Shown here piece after piece: positions 60,069 through 64,000 of a DNA stretch of 64,000 nt. Where the stretch lies: NCBI GenBank assembly GCA_035560555.1, contig DATMZF010000013.1, forward strand, positions 57,488-121,487. Reading direction: 5' to 3'. The stretch comes from UBA11090 sp035560555 (lineage in GTDB: Bacteria; Spirochaetota; Spirochaetia; Treponematales; Rectinemataceae). The notes beneath the pieces are model-generated. The model saw only the letters and a list, made by a program, of their open reading frames with translations. It did not search any database and had not been told where the DNA came from. The position numbers were made by a program, and so were the translations under genes. Numbering within the stretch: position 1 is the stretch's first letter; every line of letters starts with the position of its first letter.

Positions 60069-60935
60069 ATGAGACTTGACGAGAAACGGCGAGTATATAT
60101 AACGAAGCGACATAGTTATGATCATTCCGTAAAGGCAAAATGGGCTTTCTTTGAACAATATAGGCAGGCAGAAAAAGCAGGTGCAACTCCTCGTGGATTG
60201 TTTTTCGTTTCCGATCAAGAAGTTTCGCAAGACCCAAGAAAGTTGACAAACTGCTCCCTTGATCATGATGTAGATATAGTTACATCTACTCCTGTATACT
60301 CGATTGAGTATTCGGGCAAGTGCATTACTCGCGGTCAACTTAGAAACCTTAAAAAGGTATTTAGACTCTCGATGAAAGAATTATCGGAAATCCTTGAAAT
60401 ACCAGGTAGAAAGCTTTTTCATTGGCTACAAAAGGATAAAAACGATTCTGACACTATCCCTATTATGCAGACTCAATATGAAAAAATAAGCAACGAACTA
60501 TTAGCTACGAATAGGCTTTCCGAAAAGGAAAAGAGTAATTTAGTTGAAGAGTGGAAAAATTCAATACTGAATCATCTTCACCAAAAGAAAAGGAACTATT
60601 TAACCGAAGAGGGAAAGAAGCGTTCAAAAGAGTTACCTGTAACCATGGAGTTGTCTTTCGATGAGAAAATGAGCCACTCAGTTAAAGAGTGGGAAAAAAT
60701 AGCCCTGAGTTCTCTTTCCGAAGAAGAAAAAAGCCGTTTATTCGAAGAGTGGGAAAAAACAACCCTGCATTATCTTTCTGAAGCGGAAAAGAGAAGTTCA
60801 AAAGAGTGGCCTGCAAACGTGGAGTTGTTAAGAGCGAAAATGGACAACATAACCGAAGGGTTTTCCAGACTGGAAGAATCAATCAGGAAAGTAACAACCA
60901 CGGAAGGGCTTCCGAAAAGGAAAAGAGCAATTTAG
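60069..60935 (+). CDS. A/T-rich cargo gene: HTH-like, repeat-containing coiled-coil protein
   Basis: A 288-residue protein that I do not recognise. About residues 88-120 (ITRGQLRNLKKVFRLS, then MKELSEILEIPGRKLFHWL) look like a helix-turn-helix. From about 145 a degenerate repeat of LSEKEKSNLVEEW-type units (three or four copies of about 30 residues) gives a charged helical or coiled-coil tail. The gene is clearly richer in A/T than everything else in the window and has no good ribosome-binding site. It may be a recently acquired regulatory or defence-like cargo gene; function unknown. Confidence 0.65.
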   Translation: MRLDEKRRVYITKRHSYDHSVKAKWAFFEQYRQAEKAGATPRGLFFVSDQEVSQDPRKLTNCSLDHDVDIVTSTPVYSIEYSGKCITRGQLRNLKKVFRLSMKELSEILEIPGRKLFHWLQKDKNDSDTIPIMQTQYEKISNELLATNRLSEKEKSNLVEEWKNSILNHLHQKKRNYLTEEGKKRSKELPVTMELSFDEKMSHSVKEWEKIALSSLSEEEKSRLFEEWEKTTLHYLSEAEKRSSKEWPANVELLRAKMDNITEGFSRLEESIRKVTTTEGLPKRKRAI

Positions 60936-61014
60936 AAGCCGAAAGGCTTTCGCATAACCTGGCATGATATTGTGATAACAATGGAAGCCAGGAAGAATGT
61001 CCATAGATTTACTT

Positions 61015-61048
61015 AGTCTTTGACAAGGTAAGTCTTTGAACATTTAGG
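61015..61048 (+). repeat. Direct repeat and weak promoter before the excisionase gene
   Basis: AGTCTTTGA occurs at 61015 and again 16 bp later; TTGACA (61020-61025) with TTTAGG 17 bp downstream could be a weak promoter. These may be control sites for the following gene set. Confidence 0.3.
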
Positions 61049-61128
61049 GCACTAAGTAGGGCCCCTGCATATCCTCACCCTAGTCCCCGAGAGGGGTGGT
61101 GGGTGAAATATAGTTGCAGGGGGAACCT

Positions 61129-61326
61129 ATGAACGGTTCAACCACAAAGTCTTTCTTATCTCGCCAAGAGGCCACCGAATTGCTCGGCGTGTCCCTCTCC
61201 ACTCTGATCCGTCACCTCAATGACGGAACAATTCCCTTTACTCGCCTTGGCTCTCGAATCCTCATTCCCACCCAGTTCATCGAGAACCTCACACAGAAAG
61301 CCCTCTCCGGGCAGGGGGCGAAATAA
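61129..61326 (+). CDS. Excisionase-like helix-turn-helix protein
   Basis: A 65-residue protein of the HTH_17/Xis type: LSRQEATELLGVSLSTLIRH, then GTIPFTRLGSRILIP, a MerR-like DNA-binding fold. It likely directs excision or regulates the element. The ATG at 61129 follows GGGGGA; the TTG at 61114 also opens the frame. It touches the next gene (TAATG). Confidence 0.85.
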   Translation: MNGSTTKSFLSRQEATELLGVSLSTLIRHLNDGTIPFTRLGSRILIPTQFIENLTQKALSGQGAK

Positions 61327-61520
61327 TGATCGCGCCGACGCTTACCACCGAGGCGGCGCGGTTATTCGATACGCTCGTCCCCGAACTAAAAAAACTGTGT
61401 GCGAACGCTACACCCCATTGTGACTTGCGCATGATTGTGACGCTCCACGATGGAGACATTACCCTTGTCTCGCTAGGTATTGACACAAAGCGCAAGCTCG
61501 CCCCGCACGCCGTTCGGTGA
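61326..61520 (+). CDS. Small hypothetical protein of the element
   Basis: A 64-residue protein, not recognised. The ATG overlaps the preceding stop (TAATG) and GGGGGCG lies upstream, so translation coupling is likely. No membrane segment. Confidence 0.55.
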   Translation: MIAPTLTTEAARLFDTLVPELKKLCANATPHCDLRMIVTLHDGDITLVSLGIDTKRKLAPHAVR

Positions 61521-61530
61521 GGGGCCGGAT

Positions 61531-61920
61531 ATGAACGATACCACGTACCTAGACCATGTTCGTATTGTGCCTGAATGGATGACAAGGAAGGTAGGCAGGC
61601 TTGCTCGGGATTGGAAGAAGAGCCAAGGTCTTGATACTATAGCTGAAGCTATAGGGACCCTTGAGAACTGTACAGTGAACGTACTCAAAGGAGAGCACAC
61701 TGTCCTTCCCGCCCTTGGCAACCATGTACCTGCCGACTTCCGGAAAGCACTTATTGCCGGTACGGGAAACAACCTCGCCCCACTTGAACGCGCCGCTATC
61801 GTCATCGTTGACCATGATGCGGGGGTATCTACACCGGGAAACCTTGACGACTGTTTCAGCGAATTCCTTAACCTCAAGTGGATATCCCTGGACAGTCTCC
61901 TTGAGGGGGCAGACCTATGA
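61531..61920 (+). CDS. Hypothetical protein of the element
   Basis: A 129-residue protein, not recognised. The ATG at 61531 follows GAGGGG; the frame starts earlier at 61480 but overlaps the preceding gene. It contains AAIVIVDHDAGV, and overlaps the RepA-like gene by 4 bp (ATGA), so it is probably part of a replication or control unit. Confidence 0.6.
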   Translation: MNDTTYLDHVRIVPEWMTRKVGRLARDWKKSQGLDTIAEAIGTLENCTVNVLKGEHTVLPALGNHVPADFRKALIAGTGNNLAPLERAAIVIVDHDAGVSTPGNLDDCFSEFLNLKWISLDSLLEGADL

Positions 61921-63020
61921 CTGACCCCTACATGGAACAAATCGAACGTGTCGCTAAGGAACAAGATCGCAAAGAGTCACTACTCTCACGATTGCCTAAG
62001 GGCTGGAATGGCAAAGAACTTATGACGACGATCTTCCCTCCAACGAAATGGTCGGTTGTCAACCTCATTCCTACGGGGGCAATACTCCTTTCAGGCGTGT
62101 TCAAAGTCGGTAAATCATGGATGATGTTACAACTTGCCGATTGCGTCTCTAGGGGTAAACCCTTCCTTGGTCATGAAACGAATCCCGGCGCAGTCCTGTA
62201 TCTTGCCTTGGAGGATGGACCCGCAAGGATTCAGCATCGAGCTTTGAGGATGGGAATTGTCCTGTCTGAGACCGTCCACGTCTTCAATTCATGGCTTCCT
62301 GGATCAGATGGTATAGATTCTCTTTCTGCATGGCTCGAGGGGACCCCTGCCCGTCTCGTCATCATTGATACGCTTTCCCGTTGGCAAGATGATTTTCACG
62401 GCTCCGATATATGGGCCCGTGATACAAAACGAATTGCCGACCTGAAGGCAATAGCTGACCTCCATGACACGACGGTCCTAATCGTCCACCATCGAAGTAA
62501 GGCAACCAGAGAGGACATTCATCAAAGCGTCGCCGGTACCAATGCCCTTCAGGGGGCGGCTGATGGAAGCCTAATCCTCGACAAGAAACGAGGCGAAAAC
62601 ACGGCTAAACTGTCCATAGTAGGACGCGATATTCCCGAAGGTGAATATGCCCTCGAATTCATTCCCGAATCCTGTACTTGGAAAGCCCTCGACATTGACC
62701 CCTCTGAATTGGCACTAAATACAGAACGACGGGCGATCCTTGACGCTATCCGAGAGCTGGGAGGGACGGCGAGAACGAGCCAAATTGCCCAGAAGTATGG
62801 GAAGTCTAATGCTACGGTTTCTGAAATCCTTAAAAAACTAATCGCCCAAGGAATGATCGTATCACCCCACTACGGCGAGTATGCAATCCTAAACAACACC
62901 GAAAGTACCGAAACTGCCGAAAGTGGACGAGAAACCGAAAGTCAAGTATTAAACACTTTAGGTACTTTAGGCACTTTAGGGAGTATATCGGGGGAGAAAA
63001 CAGAACTGGACATTTTCTAA
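61917..63020 (+). CDS. RepA-like AAA/RecA-fold ATPase with C-terminal winged helix
   Basis: A 367-residue protein. Walker A is GVFKVGKSW (about 60-68), a Walker B LVIIDTLSRW follows, then VHHRSK and AGTNALQGAAD, matching plasmid RepA-type (AAA_25) helicase-like ATPases. The C-terminal part (AILDAIRELGGTARTSQIAQ) is a winged-helix, followed by a Thr/Glu-rich tail with repeats. It may load or drive replication of the excised element. Confidence 0.85.
   Translation: MTDPYMEQIERVAKEQDRKESLLSRLPKGWNGKELMTTIFPPTKWSVVNLIPTGAILLSGVFKVGKSWMMLQLADCVSRGKPFLGHETNPGAVLYLALEDGPARIQHRALRMGIVLSETVHVFNSWLPGSDGIDSLSAWLEGTPARLVIIDTLSRWQDDFHGSDIWARDTKRIADLKAIADLHDTTVLIVHHRSKATREDIHQSVAGTNALQGAADGSLILDKKRGENTAKLSIVGRDIPEGEYALEFIPESCTWKALDIDPSELALNTERRAILDAIRELGGTARTSQIAQKYGKSNATVSEILKKLIAQGMIVSPHYGEYAILNNTESTETAESGRETESQVLNTLGTLGTLGSISGEKTELDIF
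62955..62981 (+). repeat. Three tandem copies of a 9-bp unit inside the RepA-like gene
   Basis: ACTTTAGGT, ACTTTAGGC and ACTTTAGGG follow each other and encode TLG-type repeats in the protein's flexible tail. They could also act as iteron-like sites. Confidence 0.6.
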
Positions 63021-63135
63021 ATCCATTGGGGCGGAGCGCTGGGCAACCGGCGCTCTACCTAGCAGAAAACGATGCGAAATGTAGTGTTGATAGCAGAATC
63101 TTACATTATGGAAATGTAGGAAAGGGGTATAAAAT

Positions 63136-63390
63136 ATGGTTGATACGAAACTTGGTAGACGGAAAAAACTTCCGCAGATACGACGACTTTCAAGCCTGGG
63201 AAGTATCCGGCGGGAAATTATCCGCGTCTATGAGGAAGCAAGAGGAAACGGCGCTGATCCGTTGAAGGTGCAGCACGCGCGGGCGCTTTGCTTTATTCTC
63301 TCAAGTGCGGCTTCAGTACTTAAAGATGAACAACTAAAAAATATTGAGGACAGGCTAGACAGCCTTGAACGAACTACGGGGGTAAAGTAA
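63136..63390 (+). CDS. Small hypothetical protein of the element
   Basis: An 84-residue basic and then helical protein (IRREIIRVYEEARGNGADPL), not recognised. AAAGGGG lies upstream and it touches the next gene (TAATG). Could be a phage-satellite style helper. Confidence 0.6.
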   Translation: MVDTKLGRRKKLPQIRRLSSLGSIRREIIRVYEEARGNGADPLKVQHARALCFILSSAASVLKDEQLKNIEDRLDSLERTTGVK

Positions 63391-63800
63391 TGAAGTATAT
63401 AAACCGAGTAAAGCGGCTTGAGGAACACCTCAGTTCCATGCCCGTTCCATCATATTTAGAAAAACTCACTGACGAGGAGCTTCGAACCTATGGTAAAGCT
63501 ATGCTCTTGGGGTATTGTGTGAAGTTGTCAACTGCGGACTATGACGCCTTTGTCTCTGACATTCAGGATTGTATAGGACGCGGCGTTGACCCTCCTGAAG
63601 TCGATGAAATCTCAAAAATGGAATGTCTGTTCATAGAACTGGCTAAGCCCGGTATTCATGATCGACGATCTATTGCCGACATACTGGCCCCCCTCGAAGA
63701 GATAAGGTCGGGAACGGAGCAAGGACATGCGTTATTGAAGGCGGCCCGGGAGGTAATGCGCCGGTACGATGAGGAAGAAGCAAAATTCATGCACAGGTAG
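63390..63800 (+). CDS. Hypothetical helical protein of the element
   Basis: A 136-residue protein, mostly helical and acidic, not recognised. It is translationally coupled to the preceding small gene. Nothing coding is seen between 63801 and 64000. Confidence 0.6.
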   Translation: MKYINRVKRLEEHLSSMPVPSYLEKLTDEELRTYGKAMLLGYCVKLSTADYDAFVSDIQDCIGRGVDPPEVDEISKMECLFIELAKPGIHDRRSIADILAPLEEIRSGTEQGHALLKAAREVMRRYDEEEAKFMHR

Positions 63801-63936
63801 TAGAAAAGGAATAGAATCGCCCTGGCCTGATTGCAGCCGCTTTCAGGCAGGGCGAAACTATTCTCTTGTGTGCTTTGCCTAAAAGTGCCCCAGCAAGGCG
63901 GTTTCCTGTCCCATAGCTGCGTCCATTCTTTATTGC

Positions 63937-63982
63937 TTGACATATCTTGATTCTATCCCGATAATTGTATTTAACATCGGGA
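63937..63982 (+). promoter_or_regulatory. Promoter with overlapping operator at the window edge
   Basis: TTGACA (63937-63942) and GATAAT (63960-63965), 17-bp spacer. TCCCGAT (63956-63962) and ATCGGGA (63976-63982) form an inverted repeat overlapping the -10, so the next gene of the element is probably repressed. Confidence 0.6.
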
Positions 63983-64000
63983 AATGTAATACAAAATAAG

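Larger units (their letters stand above)
58440..64000 (+). mobile_element. Integrated element at tRNA-Ala, right end outside the window
   Basis: A tyrosine integrase gene starts 110 bp after the 3' end of tRNA-Ala, reading away from it. Behind it are an excisionase-like gene, a RepA-like ATPase gene and several small unknown genes, all on the plus strand, and base composition becomes more A/T-rich in parts. The left end is placed in the tRNA 3' half as inference. No second copy of the tRNA end occurs before 64000, so the element is longer than 5.5 kb. Confidence 0.8.

Noticed and set aside
63026..63265. A 79-codon frame after the RepA-like gene
   Set aside because: Overlaps the better-supported gene at 63136-63390 and lacks a good ribosome-binding site.

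Overview
The window looks like chromosomal DNA from a moderately GC-rich anaerobic spirochaete (Spirochaetota, probably the Treponematales side). The best clue is an elongation factor G of the spirochaete/mitochondrial EFG1 type. Other hints are many lipoprotein signal peptides, a peptide ABC operon, TRAP and sugar ABC uptake systems and a DUF6320/acyltransferase pair. This placement is inferred from gene content; there is no rRNA to confirm it.

Layout. (1) 1-3505, minus strand: sugar ABC operon (M24 peptidase-like protein, ASRT-domain protein, sugar-binding protein, ATPase), with the divergent LacI-type regulator at 3799-4830 and three copies of a TTACAACGTTGTAA operator between them. (2) 4861-15917, minus strand: a ten-gene operon that I read as a sigma-54-driven pathway for an unknown hydroxy or sugar acid: PdxA-family dehydrogenase, metallo-beta-lactamase hydrolase, TRAP transporter dctPQM, SDR, Asp/Glu-racemase-like protein, archaeal-type GAPDH, archaeal-type PGK, LarA-type racemase and a GarR-type reductase. 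Its upstream neighbours are a second PdxA paralog and a sigma-54 activator (16104-18504). A near-consensus -24/-12 promoter and a strong inverted-repeat enhancer site lie between the activator and the operon. I consider this the most interesting system in the window. (3) 18744-18816: initiator tRNA with its own promoter and terminator. (4) 18934-31449: a membrane/acyltransferase cluster, a small lipoprotein, an ABC-F ATPase, an SH3-type lipoprotein, the ppx-ppk polyphosphate pair, a serine beta-lactamase-like hydrolase and a small membrane protein. (5) 31454-37270: oppABCDF. (6) 37421-49394: RseC-like and YmdB-like proteins, dCMP deaminase, a cyclophilin-FKBP lipoprotein, OsmC, EF-G, a P-loop protein, GH16-like enzyme, pgl-zwf and a THUMP rRNA methyltransferase. 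(7) 49487-58045: azlCD (branched-chain amino acid export) facing an ilvN-ilvC-leuA-cimA-leuB-ilvB operon. Isoleucine is probably made through citramalate; ilvD and leuCD are not in the window. (8) 58389-64000: tRNA-Ala(GGC) carrying an integrated element with integrase, excisionase-like protein, RepA-like ATPase and several unknown small genes. The element runs off the right edge.

Two expression themes recur. All three solute-binding-protein genes are followed by a GC-rich hairpin without a U-tract before the membrane or ATPase genes, which fits differential expression inside the operons. Six genes without a convincing Shine-Dalgarno site have a promoter-like -10 box only 6-9 bases upstream of the start codon, which suggests leaderless mRNAs.
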